From: DTYU01 sp040756575 | Lineage (GTDB): Bacteria; Bacillota; Desulfotomaculia; Desulfotomaculales; Ammonificaceae | Assembly: GCA_040756575.1 (NCBI GenBank) | Contig: JBFLYP010000002.1 | Coordinates: forward strand, 117,772-181,771 | Direction: 5' to 3' | DNA length: 64,000 nucleotides | Part shown: positions 33,968 through 42,261 of the stretch, piece after piece | How the letters are laid out: every line of letters begins with the position of its first letter | How positions within the stretch are numbered: position 1 is the first letter of the stretch | Made by a program: the position numbers and the translations under genes | Notes under the pieces: model-generated | Seen by the model: the letters and a program-made list of their open reading frames with translations, nothing else | Database searches by the model: none | What the model was told of the DNA's origin: nothing

Positions 33968-34311
33968 CGGTGAAACAGATTGCAATGGATGACTTTGCAA
34001 GAGGGCTGGTCCTGGGGTTGCTGATAGGCGAGGGTCACTTCGGCGGTGACGGCCGGCAGGCGCAGGTAACACTAAGAATGCACGTCCGCCATGCGACGCT
34101 TTTCTCCTGGTTGTTAGCAAATGTCCCGGGTTCAAGGCTTTACGGACCATATAACCACGGCGGCCGCGCATACTTCCAATGGATGGTCCGCGGCGCAGCG
34201 TTAAAGGAATTGCTCAGCCACATAGACCCTGATCGGCTTAAAGAGTTAGACCCGCCTACATATGCTCGTTTACGGAAAATGATCGAAGATTATCCAGCGT
34301 TAAGCAGGTAG
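33964..34311 (+). CDS. Small LAGLIDADG-like protein
   Basis: 115 residues. GLVLGLLIGEGHFGGDGR (residues 14-31) is a LAGLIDADG-type motif with the acidic residue at the usual place (GEG). YFQWMVRGAALKELLSHI matches the later part of this fold. One motif and this length suggest a single-domain, homodimeric form. The LAGLIDADG fold includes homing endonucleases and domesticated DNA binders such as WhiA. The start (TTG 33964 or GTG 33970) overlaps parS, and no good Shine-Dalgarno is seen. Nuclease activity is not shown by the sequence. Confidence 0.65.
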   Translation: MTVKQIAMDDFARGLVLGLLIGEGHFGGDGRQAQVTLRMHVRHATLFSWLLANVPGSRLYGPYNHGGRAYFQWMVRGAALKELLSHIDPDRLKELDPPTYARLRKMIEDYPALSR

Positions 34312-34573
34312 CCACGCGGGAACGGACAAGGTGTTGAGCAGAGCGAAAAATGCCGGCGAAAACGGCCCCCTTTAACTGAATGCCGGGTCCACCACCTTCG
34401 CCGACTCCGCGCCCGGCCCGGTACAGGGACAACCTTGCTGCCGGGAAGTTGAATGACAGATAAGATTATGGCGGCGTTCGCTTGGAAGACTACCTGCTGA
34501 ATGCCGGATGCTCTATAGGGGAAACCGCAGCAGGCCCAGTAGTAATTGCGCATTCTTCGAGGGAGGACCAACA

Positions 34574-35068
34574 GTGGGTATTGAACTCTACTCGCGTTAC
34601 GGAGGTTTTCTGCTAATTGGTGCTACGATTTTGGCCTTCATATCCTTTTCCTTGAGCATAATAAATTACCTCAAAATAGCCGGTCTCGACCGCCGTTATA
34701 AATTCTTGAACAAGGTTGCACGTAATGAGGAGTCTCTGTTGCACCTACAGAAGTCGGTTGAAGGTCTTGAACGCCTGAAAAGGCGCATTGACGCTCTTAG
34801 TGCGGAACAGGAGAGGTTCTCCCTGTTGCTGCGCAAGTGCACGCGTACGCCTGTCATGAAGCGGTTCAACGCGTTTGATGATGTGGGGAGCGACCTCAGT
34901 TTTAGCATAGCGCTCCTTGACGGGGAGGGAAACGGGCTTATACTCACAAGCCTCTACGGGCGTGAAGAGACGCGTACATACGCCAAAAAGGTTTCAGGCG
35001 GTATCCCGGCGACGCGCGTTTCTGTCGAGGAAGAAGAAGTGCTGAGGGAAGCGCGCTCTCAAAATTAG
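34574..35068 (+). CDS. DUF4446 family membrane protein
   Basis: 164 residues. An N-terminal transmembrane helix (FLLIGATILAFISFSLSIINY) is followed by a coiled coil (about residues 45-85) and a small domain with AFDDVGSDLSFSIALLDGEG, the DUF4446 hallmark. It commonly follows parB in Clostridia. GTG 34574 has GGGAGG upstream. Function unknown. Confidence 0.85.
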   Translation: MGIELYSRYGGFLLIGATILAFISFSLSIINYLKIAGLDRRYKFLNKVARNEESLLHLQKSVEGLERLKRRIDALSAEQERFSLLLRKCTRTPVMKRFNAFDDVGSDLSFSIALLDGEGNGLILTSLYGREETRTYAKKVSGGIPATRVSVEEEEVLREARSQN

Positions 35069-35300
35069 GACAGCGCCGGGTTTTACGGCGCTCAACTAAG
35101 GGAGACGGTAGCAGCTACCCGTCGAGTGGAAGCTTTTTGGCTGGCTTCCATATTGGTGTTACAAGAGGCTTTTTTTCTGAGTTGAGTGCCTGGTTAAAAC
35201 TTTCGTGCAGTTAGACCAGTTAGGGTTTTGCAGTGGTCTCCCGGTACAGTTGCATCATTATTTGACGGTCGGGCAGCATACTTTAACGGGAGGTAACGGC
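35069..35300. other. Structured noncoding gap with element copy C (minus strand)
   Basis: On the minus strand it contains GGGAGACCACTGCAAAACCC (35242-35223), then after about 33 nt GGCACTCAACTCAG plus an A-run (35190-35171). These phrases match copies at 41.9 and 50.6 kb. On the plus strand there are hairpins: AGCGCCG/CGGCGCT (35072-35092), GGTAGC/GCTACC (35107-35119), TGGAAGC/GCTTCCA (35127-35150). A T-run follows at 35170. No gene is seen in it. Confidence 0.45.
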
Positions 35301-35939
35301 ATGTTTAAGGACCGTGTCGACGCTGGCCGCCGTTTGGCAGAACGCCTGGCAGGCAAAGAGTATCCTCAAGGGTTGGTGCTTGCCATCCCGCGGGGGGGTG
35401 TAGTGGTCGGTGCTCAGATAGCGCGGGCGTTAAGCCTGCCGCTTGAGATCATCATTCCCCGGAAGATAGGTGCACCGTATAACCCGGAGTTAGCGATCGG
35501 TGCTGTGACGCAGGACGGGACAGCCATTTTCAACGAAGAGCTTCTCCGCCACTTCTCCCTTACACAGGCGGCGAAGGAGAAACTTGTCGCCGATGCGGTT
35601 GCGGAGATCAACCGCCGCATGTGCCTGTACCGTGGTGATAAACCCCTTCTTTCGTGGCACCGCCGCACTATAATCCTTACCGATGATGGAATCGCCACCG
35701 GCTTTACTGTTATGGCAGCATTGCGTTCACTTCGTAAGTCGGAACCGGAAAGAATAATTCTTGCCGTACCGGTGGCACCCCCGGAGGCGCTGGAAAACCT
35801 GCGCTCCGAGGTTGACGAGCTGATCTGTCTGCTCGTTCCGGAGATTTTCATGGCTGTAGGGCAGTTTTACCACTATTTCGATCAGACTTCAGACCAAGAG
35901 GTGGTCTCCCTCCTTAAAGAACTCGGTCCAGTTTTCTAA
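35301..35939 (+). CDS. Predicted phosphoribosyltransferase
   Basis: 212 residues with the type I PRTase fold. The PRPP-binding loop is IILTDDGIATGFT and a second family phrase is AIPRGGVVVGAQIARAL. This subgroup of stand-alone PRTases is of unknown substrate. ATG 35301 with GGGAGGTAACGGC upstream; earlier in-frame sequence shows no conservation and overlaps the structured gap. Confidence 0.88.
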   Translation: MFKDRVDAGRRLAERLAGKEYPQGLVLAIPRGGVVVGAQIARALSLPLEIIIPRKIGAPYNPELAIGAVTQDGTAIFNEELLRHFSLTQAAKEKLVADAVAEINRRMCLYRGDKPLLSWHRRTIILTDDGIATGFTVMAALRSLRKSEPERIILAVPVAPPEALENLRSEVDELICLLVPEIFMAVGQFYHYFDQTSDQEVVSLLKELGPVF

Positions 35940-36057
35940 AAACGCTTCTCCTCCCCGCATAAACCATGGTAAGAAAGTCCATACTACCCTTTGGAAACTG
36001 TACTTTATTTTGAAACCTAACAAGAAACAACGTTGTTACGCTTTCGGAGGTGGGTCT

Positions 36058-36297
36058 GTGCCTAAGGTGGCAGTTGATGAAGGATTGTCGGGGGTAAAAG
36101 AAATTTTACGTAACGAAGGCTTTGAGGTAGTTCACCCGGAGCGGGCTCACGGTGCAGTGGCACTGGTAACCGATGGGGCGCAAAGAAACATGTTGAATAT
36201 CCAGGACGTAACCTTCGGTGGCCCGGTAATCGATGCCCGCGGGAAAACCCCGGCGGAGATACTGGCCCAGTTAAAGGCTTTTCTGGAAAAAAGGTAG
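36058..36297 (+). CDS. YkuS-like (UPF0180) protein
   Basis: 79 residues. KVAVDEGLSGVKEILRNEGF, followed by NMLNIQDVTFGGPVIDARG, matches the YkuS/UPF0180 pattern. Function unknown. GTG 36058 has GGAGGTG 5 nt upstream and fits the family start. Confidence 0.8.
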   Translation: MPKVAVDEGLSGVKEILRNEGFEVVHPERAHGAVALVTDGAQRNMLNIQDVTFGGPVIDARGKTPAEILAQLKAFLEKR

Positions 36298-36453
36298 AAC
36301 ACGACAAGCAAATGTACCAAATGTATCCGGTCATGTTCCGAAACGGATCGGCGTAAACGCACCCTGAGCCACCGGGGACTCAACAGATGATCCCCCTTTG
36401 AAAGCAGTCGGGGTATAACTGTTTTAATTCTACCTTTACCGGGTTGTGCCGGT

Positions 36454-37059
36454 TTAGCCTCTGACCGGCGCTTCCTCTTCTTGCGCCAATTTCACGAAGG
36501 CATCCGCGATCACTTCAGCCTGGCGCATTACAATGCTGAGGCGAGTGTTTTGAAGAACCACATATTCCATAAACCCGCCGACATTTACTACCGCGGTAAT
36601 ATGAAGGTGCCCAACAGGAGGCAAAGACTTATTGACGCCTGCCCCGGGAATAAGCGGGCCCAGCCCTACATTGATGGCGCCGACGTTCTCGGGGTAGCCC
36701 AGGGAGGCATCCACGGCGATAATCAAGGCGTTCCGGTGACGCAGGGTAATCTCCTTTAATTTTTCCTTAAGATTTGTGGCATGCACCGGCTCGGCTAAGG
36801 TTCCGTAAACGTGATAACACCCGTTATTCATCGCTGCAACCTTGCTTCCCACAAGCGGTCCGAGGGAGTCGCCGGTAGAGCGGTCGGTACCTATGCACAA
36901 AATTACAAGCGGCCTATCTTTGCTCAAATTATACAGGCGCAGGCGATCACGTATGCTCTCTGCAAGAAGCAGAGCGGCATCGGGTTCTTCATAGTAAACC
37001 TGGAACCTTGGCGGTAAGGCTTCTGCGGTCACGTGAGTAATCGCGGGGTATTCCTCCAT
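36454..37059 (-). CDS. yyaC: Spore protease YyaC
   Basis: 201 residues of the YyaC family, related to the Gpr germination protease that degrades small acid-soluble spore proteins. The signature ILCIGTDRSTGDSLGPLVGS and the block IIAVDASLGYPENVGAINVGLGPLIPGAGV are clear. It is on the minus strand against its neighbours, suggesting its own sporulation promoter. No promoter motif could be assigned by eye. Confidence 0.92.
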   Translation of the reverse strand: MEEYPAITHVTAEALPPRFQVYYEEPDAALLLAESIRDRLRLYNLSKDRPLVILCIGTDRSTGDSLGPLVGSKVAAMNNGCYHVYGTLAEPVHATNLKEKLKEITLRHRNALIIAVDASLGYPENVGAINVGLGPLIPGAGVNKSLPPVGHLHITAVVNVGGFMEYVVLQNTRLSIVMRQAEVIADAFVKLAQEEEAPVRG

Positions 37060-37363
37060 TTAAGCCACCCTTTACCAAAACGTGTTACAGGACGTTAGAA
37101 GTTATGTATTCAATGTTTCACACCATGTTGCCTTGGGCTATTGCTCCCAACATTCCCATATGGTAAAACTAATATATTTATTGCCTGGGGGCGGAGTGTT
37201 TATTCCCGTTTTTACCTCTAATTTTTTATGAAGCAAACCACACGCAAAAGGGTAATATTGGGGTAATATTATGGTAGTGAATTAGACCGGCATTACAGCA
37301 ACAAAAAAGGAATTCAGGCTGCCTATCGCGAACCATCCGTAAGAAGAATCGGAGGGGGAACAA
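37060..37363. other. Noncoding gap between yyaC and cvpA
   Basis: 304 bp of divergent intergenic sequence. It contains two direct copies of GGGTAATATT (about 37250-37269) and a GGAGGGGG ribosome binding site before cvpA. Promoters for both genes must lie here, but none is a clear consensus match. Confidence 0.5.
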
Positions 37364-38080
37364 GTGAATTGGCTGGATGCGGTTTTGACGGTTATCCTGG
37401 CAAGCGGCGTTTATCGAGGACTAAAAACGGGTTTTGTTTTAAGCTGCATCCGGCTTACAGGAATAGCGGCAGCTTTTCTGATAGCTGCCCGTTACCACCG
37501 GGCGGTCAGTGGCTTTGTAGAGAACCAGTGGCACCTGGCGGACATCCTTGCCGCCTGGCTTGCAAACTTCTTTAAGCTACCCGACGCGATCGTTCCGGTT
37601 TACACCGGTAACCATTCGATACTGCTGGGCACGAATCTCTTTCAGGGTACCCTTTTCGGGATGGGGCCGGTTCATCCTGGGACCGCTGCCGGGCCCGAAC
37701 CTTTGTACGCCGTGGCACGCGCAATTGTTAATGCGGGGGCTTTTGTACTGCTCTTTGCCGGGATTGAGCGCTTGTGGTTTTTTGTCGGGGCTCACTTGAC
37801 TTTTCCCCGCAGGTGGGTACTCTTTCAGCCCTTCGATCGCGCCGGGGGCATGCTTTTAGGTGCCTTCTGGGGAATAATCGGCGGAGCGGTTCTGCTTATG
37901 GTTCTCATGTACGTAGCGGGTTTGCTCAGTTACTTTGAAGGCCCGGAGAACTTCTTGACCCAGGGGATAAAGGCAGCTTCGCTGGTCCCTTACTATGAAG
38001 GTTTTTTACGGGTAGTAATAGGGTTTTTACCCGGGGTAAGCCTGAAAACATTTGGGCTGCAGGGATCAAGCGGCTCATAG
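37364..38080 (+). CDS. CvpA family membrane protein
   Basis: 238 residues with four or more hydrophobic segments. It begins MNWLDAVLTVILASGVYRGLKTGFV, the CvpA/colicin V production family start. The C-terminal helix ends VVIGFLPGVS. Role in envelope integrity is known only indirectly. A strong GGAGGGGG precedes the GTG/ATG start region. Confidence 0.9.
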   Translation: MNWLDAVLTVILASGVYRGLKTGFVLSCIRLTGIAAAFLIAARYHRAVSGFVENQWHLADILAAWLANFFKLPDAIVPVYTGNHSILLGTNLFQGTLFGMGPVHPGTAAGPEPLYAVARAIVNAGAFVLLFAGIERLWFFVGAHLTFPRRWVLFQPFDRAGGMLLGAFWGIIGGAVLLMVLMYVAGLLSYFEGPENFLTQGIKAASLVPYYEGFLRVVIGFLPGVSLKTFGLQGSSGS

Positions 38081-38092
38081 GAAGGTGACGGT

Positions 38093-38290
38093 TTGCTTGA
38101 TCTGCAAGTCGGCGCTGTCGTGCGTCTAAGGAAACGCCACCCTTGCGGTTGCGAGGAGTGGGAGATCCTGAGAACCGGAGTTGACATCCGCCTCAAGTGT
38201 TGTGGTTGTGGGCGGGTCATTCTTATACCCAGAGAGAAGTTTCTTAGGATCCTGAAGACCAAACAAATTGCCCGGCAAAACATAAAGTGA
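38093..38290 (+). CDS. DUF951 family protein
   Basis: 65 residues. LQVGAVVRLRKRHPCGCEEW followed by RTGVDIRLKCCGCGRVILIPR is the DUF951 pattern, with several Cys in CGC and CCGCG that could bind a metal. It often stands before rpsF in Firmicutes, as here. TTG start after GGAAGGTGACGG. Function unknown. Confidence 0.9.
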   Translation: MLDLQVGAVVRLRKRHPCGCEEWEILRTGVDIRLKCCGCGRVILIPREKFLRILKTKQIARQNIK

Positions 38291-38498
38291 CATTTTCTCA
38301 GACCGCTTATAGGGTGACAATATCACAGTCCGATAACACCGGCGGAAAAGGTACTTGCCAGGGCTTAGCTCCTGTGGTAAAATAATTGCGCTTTTGTTTT
38401 CGGTAAAACGAGTGTGCACCGATGACTGTTAATTCATGCGGGTAATTGATGTAGAACAAAGGCTGGTCACAGGAGGAATAAGGTCTTAGGCCTTTTTA

Positions 38499-38541
38499 CT
38501 CCCTGCCCCGTTAAGAGCGGGGCCGCTCAGACCGAAGGGAG
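38499..38541 (+). promoter_or_regulatory. rpsF leader hairpin masking the ribosome binding site
   Basis: GCCCCG (38505-38510) pairs with CGGGGC (38518-38523). An outer stem CTCCCT/AGGGAG (38499-38504 with 38536-38541) locks up the GGGAGG Shine-Dalgarno of rpsF. Such leaders are known to bind S6:S18 and repress rpsF. The pairing is seen; the autoregulation is inferred. Confidence 0.6.
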
Positions 38542-38549
38542 GTGATTCA

Positions 38550-38834
38550 GTGCGTCAGTATGAGACAATGTACATCGTGCGCACCGGCTTCGAAGAGGAA
38601 AGGCTCGACGCTGCGGTAGAACGGTTCAGGGGTATAGTTGAGGAACAGGGCGGAGTCGTTGACAGTATTGACCGGTGGGGTAAGCGCCGGCTGGCCTATG
38701 AGATCGAGAAAGAGCGGGAAGGACATTACGTGGTCATGCGGTTTAAGGCGGAAGCACCGGCTGTGAAGGAACTCGACCGGGTGTTTAAGATCTCAGGAGA
38801 CGTGCTCCGCCACATTATTATTCGGGAGGATTAG
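38550..38834 (+). CDS. rpsF: 30S ribosomal protein S6
   Basis: 94 residues. The N-terminal strand YETMYIVRTGFEEERLDAAVERF and VVDSIDRWGKRRLAYEIEKEREGHYVVMRF mark bS6. GTG start with GGGAGGTGA upstream. First gene of the rpsF-ssb pair. Confidence 0.97.
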   Translation: MRQYETMYIVRTGFEEERLDAAVERFRGIVEEQGGVVDSIDRWGKRRLAYEIEKEREGHYVVMRFKAEAPAVKELDRVFKISGDVLRHIIIRED

Positions 38835-38845
38835 GGGGCGGCGGA

Positions 38846-39274
38846 ATGCTTAACAGAGTGATTTTAATCGGGCGACTGGTTCGCGACCCTGAGCTCCGTT
38901 ATACGCCAAGCGGCACCGCGGTGGCGAGTTTCACCGTCGCCGTTGACCGGATTTTTTCCGGTAGGCAGGGTGAACGCCAGACCGATTTCATTGATATTGT
39001 GGTTTGGCAGAAACAGGCCGAGGTATGCCACCGGAACCTTGCCAAGGGACGTCTGGTAGCAATTGAGGGGCGGCTGCAGATCCGGTCGTACGATGATAGC
39101 CAGGGCATCCGAAGGAAGGCGGCGGAAGTTGTGGCCGATTCAGTACGGTTTCTCGACCGTCCGCGCGAAGGCGAGCGCCCTCCAGGGGCGGAACCGGTCG
39201 GTAAAGCGGACGAGCCTTTCCAGGAGCCTTTCGGAGAAGCAGTAGACTTTTCTGACGACGACATTCCCTTTTAA
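38846..39274 (+). CDS. ssb: Single-stranded DNA-binding protein
   Basis: 142 residues. OB fold from MLNRVILIGRLVRDPELRYT; the acidic, Pro-rich C-terminal linker ends in DDDIPF, the tip that recruits partner proteins. Lies 11 bp behind rpsF. Confidence 0.97.
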   Translation: MLNRVILIGRLVRDPELRYTPSGTAVASFTVAVDRIFSGRQGERQTDFIDIVVWQKQAEVCHRNLAKGRLVAIEGRLQIRSYDDSQGIRRKAAEVVADSVRFLDRPREGERPPGAEPVGKADEPFQEPFGEAVDFSDDDIPF

Positions 39275-39314
39275 CGACAGAGATAACCGTGCTTTCAGGT
39301 GCCATTTAAAGACG

Positions 39315-39343
39315 GCTGAAAACCGCGTCAATACAGTTATAAT
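39315..39343 (+). promoter_or_regulatory. Possible promoter for rpsR
   Basis: A -10 TATAAT (39338-39343) with only a weak -35 (GCTGAA, 39315-39320, 17-nt spacer). The 207-bp gap between ssb and rpsR makes a separate promoter plausible. Confidence 0.4.
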
Positions 39344-39481
39344 AGTATTTACGGCATACATGATGCACAAGAACACAAATTGCGCCCGGGATGTTGTTAA
39401 AGCGGTATGTTGAGAATCGAGGGCTTTTCGGGAAGCGTGCCGGGGTAGCACAACCCGAGGGCTGATAAAGGAGGTTGTGAA

Positions 39482-39715
39482 ATGAAGCGTGATCGCGGCC
39501 GCGGCCGCCGCAAGAAACGGATATGCAGTTTCTGCGTTGAAAAGATTCCGGCAGCAGACTATAAGGATGTAGCCCGGTTGAAAAAGTACATCACCGAACG
39601 GGGCAAAATTCTCCCGCGGCGGATTTCCGGAAACTGTGCGTATCACCAACGCATGCTTACCGTGGCGATCAAGCGTGCCCGAATTATGGCGTTGTTGCCG
39701 TTTGTAAGTGACTGA
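39482..39715 (+). CDS. rpsR: 30S ribosomal protein S18 (zinc-binding type)
   Basis: 77 residues. YKDVARLKKYITERGKILPRR is bS18. It has a Cys pair CSFC near residue 16 and NCAYHQ later, giving a CxxC...CxxH set that could bind zinc. It is followed by a terminator, so the rpsF-ssb-rpsR block ends here. Confidence 0.97.
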   Translation: MKRDRGRGRRKKRICSFCVEKIPAADYKDVARLKKYITERGKILPRRISGNCAYHQRMLTVAIKRARIMALLPFVSD

Positions 39716-39745
39716 AGCTGGGAAGTTGGCCGTGAAAGAGCCTGG

Positions 39746-39782
39746 CCTGGTTGCACCGAGGGCGACCAGGTTACTTTTTTTT
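39746..39782 (+). terminator. Intrinsic terminator after rpsR
   Basis: CCTGGT/ACCAGG stem (39746-39751, 39765-39770), then TTAC and eight T. Confidence 0.8.
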
Positions 39783-40104
39783 ACGAGCGCCCTCTTTGAA
39801 GGAGCGGCCCACGCCGCCCGGAAGCCGTACAATAAAAAATACGGTTTGCTGCTTGCCCCTGGCGGATTGGAAAGTTACGGAGGGTAATGTTGTAGAGGGT
39901 TCCAGGGGAAATCCGTTGTTGGCAATTTCACTGCTTTGTCACCGGATGCCGACCAGGAGGATTTATGTATCTCTGCGCCGAAAAACCTAAACTATCCGGA
40001 TACTCCGGACCAAGAGCATCTTTTTCGTCAGCCGCGATATCACACTAAAGGTGGATTGGAGTCAGACCGTATACAGCCGACATCTCTGCAAGGAGTGATT
40101 ATCG
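39783..40104. other. Noncoding gap before rplI
   Basis: About 320 bp with no clear consensus promoter. It holds one small open frame with a perfect Shine-Dalgarno, listed separately. The rplI-dnaB promoter must lie here or upstream. Confidence 0.4.
39965..40048 (+). CDS. Possible 27-residue small protein or leader peptide
   Basis: AGGAGG stands 5 nt before ATG 39965. The frame encodes 27 residues (MYLCAEKPKLSGYSGP then a Ser/Ala-rich tail) and stops 57 nt before rplI. No homologue is recognised. It may be a leader peptide or a chance frame. Confidence 0.25.
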   Translation: MYLCAEKPKLSGYSGPRASFSSAAISH

Positions 40105-40551
40105 TTGCGGGTTCTGTTGTTAAAGGATGTGCCGAACTTAGGGAGGGCCGGCGAGGTGGTCACGGTGGCCGAAGGCTATGCCCGCAATTACCTTATACCG
40201 AGACGGCTGGCAGAGCCAGTCTCGGCAGGCAAACTCGAGGAGTTGGAGCGTCTCCGCCGCCAGCGCGAAAAAAAGGCCGAGGAAAGCCGGCGGCGGGCGG
40301 CCGAGACCGCAGCAAACCTGAAAGGCGCAACCGTACGGATACGGGTCAAAACGGGCGAGGGTGGCAAGCTGTTCGGTGCGATAACCGGCAAGGACATAGC
40401 CGCCGCCATTATGAAGGAGTTCGGCATCGCTTTGGACAAAAAGCAAATCGTCCTTGATGCGCCGATGAAGGAGATCGGCAAATACCCCGTAGGAGTCAGG
40501 CTTGCACCGGGTGTCACAGCGAAACTCCAGGTGATCGTGGAACCAGAGTAA
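40105..40551 (+). CDS. rplI: 50S ribosomal protein L9
   Basis: 148 residues; the N-terminal domain (VLLLKDVPNLGRAGEVVTVAEGYARNYLIPR) is the bL9 signature, joined by the long central helix to the C-terminal domain (LFGAITGKDIAAAI). Stands 13 bp before dnaB. Confidence 0.97.
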   Translation: MRVLLLKDVPNLGRAGEVVTVAEGYARNYLIPRRLAEPVSAGKLEELERLRRQREKKAEESRRRAAETAANLKGATVRIRVKTGEGGKLFGAITGKDIAAAIMKEFGIALDKKQIVLDAPMKEIGKYPVGVRLAPGVTAKLQVIVEPE

Positions 40552-40564
40552 AGCGGGTGAAGAA

Positions 40565-41893
40565 ATGAATACCGCAACGGATCTGCAACCACCACAGAGT
40601 ATCGACGCTGAACAAGCGGTCCTGGGGGCGATCTTTTTAGACCCGGATGTCATCCACCAGGTGGTGGGAACGGTAAAACCGGAAGATTTTTACCAGGAGC
40701 CGCACCGGCTTATTTTCGAAACCATCCTTTCACTTGACGATGAGGGCACCCCCATAGACATCATCACTGTCACAGATGCCTTACGCCGGGCAGGATACCT
40801 TGAGCGCGTAGGCGGCGCGAGTTACGTCGTCGCGCTGACGGACGTCGTACCGTCGACGGCGCACGTTGAACACTACGCCCGGCTGGTCGCTGAAAAGGCG
40901 CTTTTACGGACGTTGATACAGGTGGCAACCCGGATCCGGGACATGGGCTACGAGGCCGGCGACGACCCGCGGAAACTGCTGAGCGAAGCGGAGCGCATGA
41001 TTCTTGAACTGGCGCAGGATAGGGTAATCTCCACGTTTTCTTCTCTGAAAGCCGTTATTGAAGCGACCCTGAAGCACATTGAGAAGGTCTACCATGCGCA
41101 GGGGGAGATGCTGGCCCTTCCTACGGGGTTTGCGGATCTGGACCGGATCCTCAGCGGACTTTGGCCCCAGGACCTGATCATAATTGCCGCCCGGCCGAGC
41201 ATGGGCAAAACCGCCTTGGCGCTTTCCATCGCCATGAACGTGGCAAAAAAAGGCGTTCCGGTCGGTTTTTTCAGCCTTGAGATGTCCAAGGAGCAGCTTG
41301 TACAGCGGCTTTTGACGGCCGAGGCAAAAATAGACCATAAGCGCATCCGTACGGCCCACCTCGGTGATGAAGACTGGCAGAGCCTTACCCAAGCAGCGGA
41401 TAATATCGCCCCGTTGGCCTTATTCATCGATGATACACCGGGCCTTAACGTTCGGGAGATGCGGGCCCGGGCCAAACGGCTCAAGGCCGAACAGGGGTTG
41501 GGGCTGCTCATTATCGACTACCTGCAGCTCATGCAGTCCACCCGCCGGACTGAGAACCGGCAGCAGGAGATCGCCGACATTTCACGCTCTCTGAAAGCGC
41601 TTGCGAAGGAGCTGAACATCCCTGTTCTGGCACTATCGCAGCTCAGTCGTGCGGTTGAACAGCGACACGAGAAAAAACCTGTCATGTCCGACCTGCGGGA
41701 ATCAGGGGCGCTGGAGCAGGATGCCGACGTGATAATGTTTATTTACCGCGAGGAGTATTACCGGCCGGAGACTGAAAAAAGGGGCATCGCCGAGATTATT
41801 GTCGCCAAACAGCGCAACGGTCCGGTTGGAACGGTAGAGCTTGCCTTTTTAAAGGAGTTCACCTGTTTCGTGAATCTCGCGCGGGAGTTTTAA
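40565..41893 (+). CDS. dnaB: Replicative DNA helicase DnaB
   Basis: 442 residues. N-terminal domain starts PPQSIDAEQAVLGAIFLD; the RecA-like domain has Walker A ARPSMGKTALAL and Walker B IIDYLQLM, and ELNIPVLALSQLSRAVEQR. This is the DnaB/DnaC-type helicase. rplI-dnaB is a standard pair. Confidence 0.97.
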   Translation: MNTATDLQPPQSIDAEQAVLGAIFLDPDVIHQVVGTVKPEDFYQEPHRLIFETILSLDDEGTPIDIITVTDALRRAGYLERVGGASYVVALTDVVPSTAHVEHYARLVAEKALLRTLIQVATRIRDMGYEAGDDPRKLLSEAERMILELAQDRVISTFSSLKAVIEATLKHIEKVYHAQGEMLALPTGFADLDRILSGLWPQDLIIIAARPSMGKTALALSIAMNVAKKGVPVGFFSLEMSKEQLVQRLLTAEAKIDHKRIRTAHLGDEDWQSLTQAADNIAPLALFIDDTPGLNVREMRARAKRLKAEQGLGLLIIDYLQLMQSTRRTENRQQEIADISRSLKALAKELNIPVLALSQLSRAVEQRHEKKPVMSDLRESGALEQDADVIMFIYREEYYRPETEKRGIAEIIVAKQRNGPVGTVELAFLKEFTCFVNLAREF

Positions 41894-41938
41894 GAGACCG
41901 GTGCAAAACCCAGCACTCGGCTTAAAGCAGGTGCTACC
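41894..41938 (+). repeat. Dispersed element copy A
   Basis: GAGACCGGTGCAAAACCC is followed by AGCACTCGGCTTAAAGCAGG and TGCTACC. It matches copy B at 50.6 kb over its whole length with scattered changes. It starts immediately after the dnaB stop. A short AGCAC/GTGCT pairing is possible. Nature unknown. Confidence 0.5.
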
Positions 41939-42179
41939 AAGAATGTGGAAGTTGCGAGAAAATTCTTTTTGAAGCCGAAGAGTTGTTTCTCCCGGTTTAG
42001 TGCCGGGCGGCGAAGAGATGACCTGGCTTTTTTCGTTATTAGTGCTTTTCAACATTCTTCCAAAGCTAAAGTACAAAAACCGGTACGGTTGCCGCGATAA
42101 TAATGCTCTTGCTTTTATAGAGTAGCTATGAGGAAAGATCCCTGTTCCAAAAATACGCCGTCCGGCCGGCGCTGACCGG
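41939..42179. other. Noncoding gap between dnaB and the FAD gene
   Basis: About 240 bp with a hairpin CCCGG/CCGGG (about 41992-42008) and a T-run at 42025-42030 that could serve as the dnaB terminator, though spacing is imperfect. No gene seen. Confidence 0.4.
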
Positions 42180-42239
42180 CTACAGCGGTTGACATAAACC
42201 CTGGATTTTAATATACTCTGGTGGGTTTAACCGCTGTAG
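42180..42239 (+). promoter_or_regulatory. Consensus promoter within an inverted repeat (likely operator)
   Basis: -35 TTGACA (42189-42194), 17-nt spacer, -10 TATACT (42212-42217): almost ideal sigma-A promoter. It is enclosed by inverted arms: CTACAGCGGTT plus AAACCC on the left (42180-42201, with GACAT inserted) and GGGTTTAACCGCTGTAG on the right (42223-42239). The right arm covers the expected transcription start, so a repressor bound here would block initiation. The regulator is unknown. Confidence 0.75.
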
Positions 42240-42261
42240 GTTTTAGAAAGGAGACTTTTCG

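Noticed and set aside
41894..42030. c-di-GMP, c-di-AMP or SAM riboswitch at copy A
   Set aside because: The conserved cores of these classes as I know them do not match; it is kept as an unnamed element.
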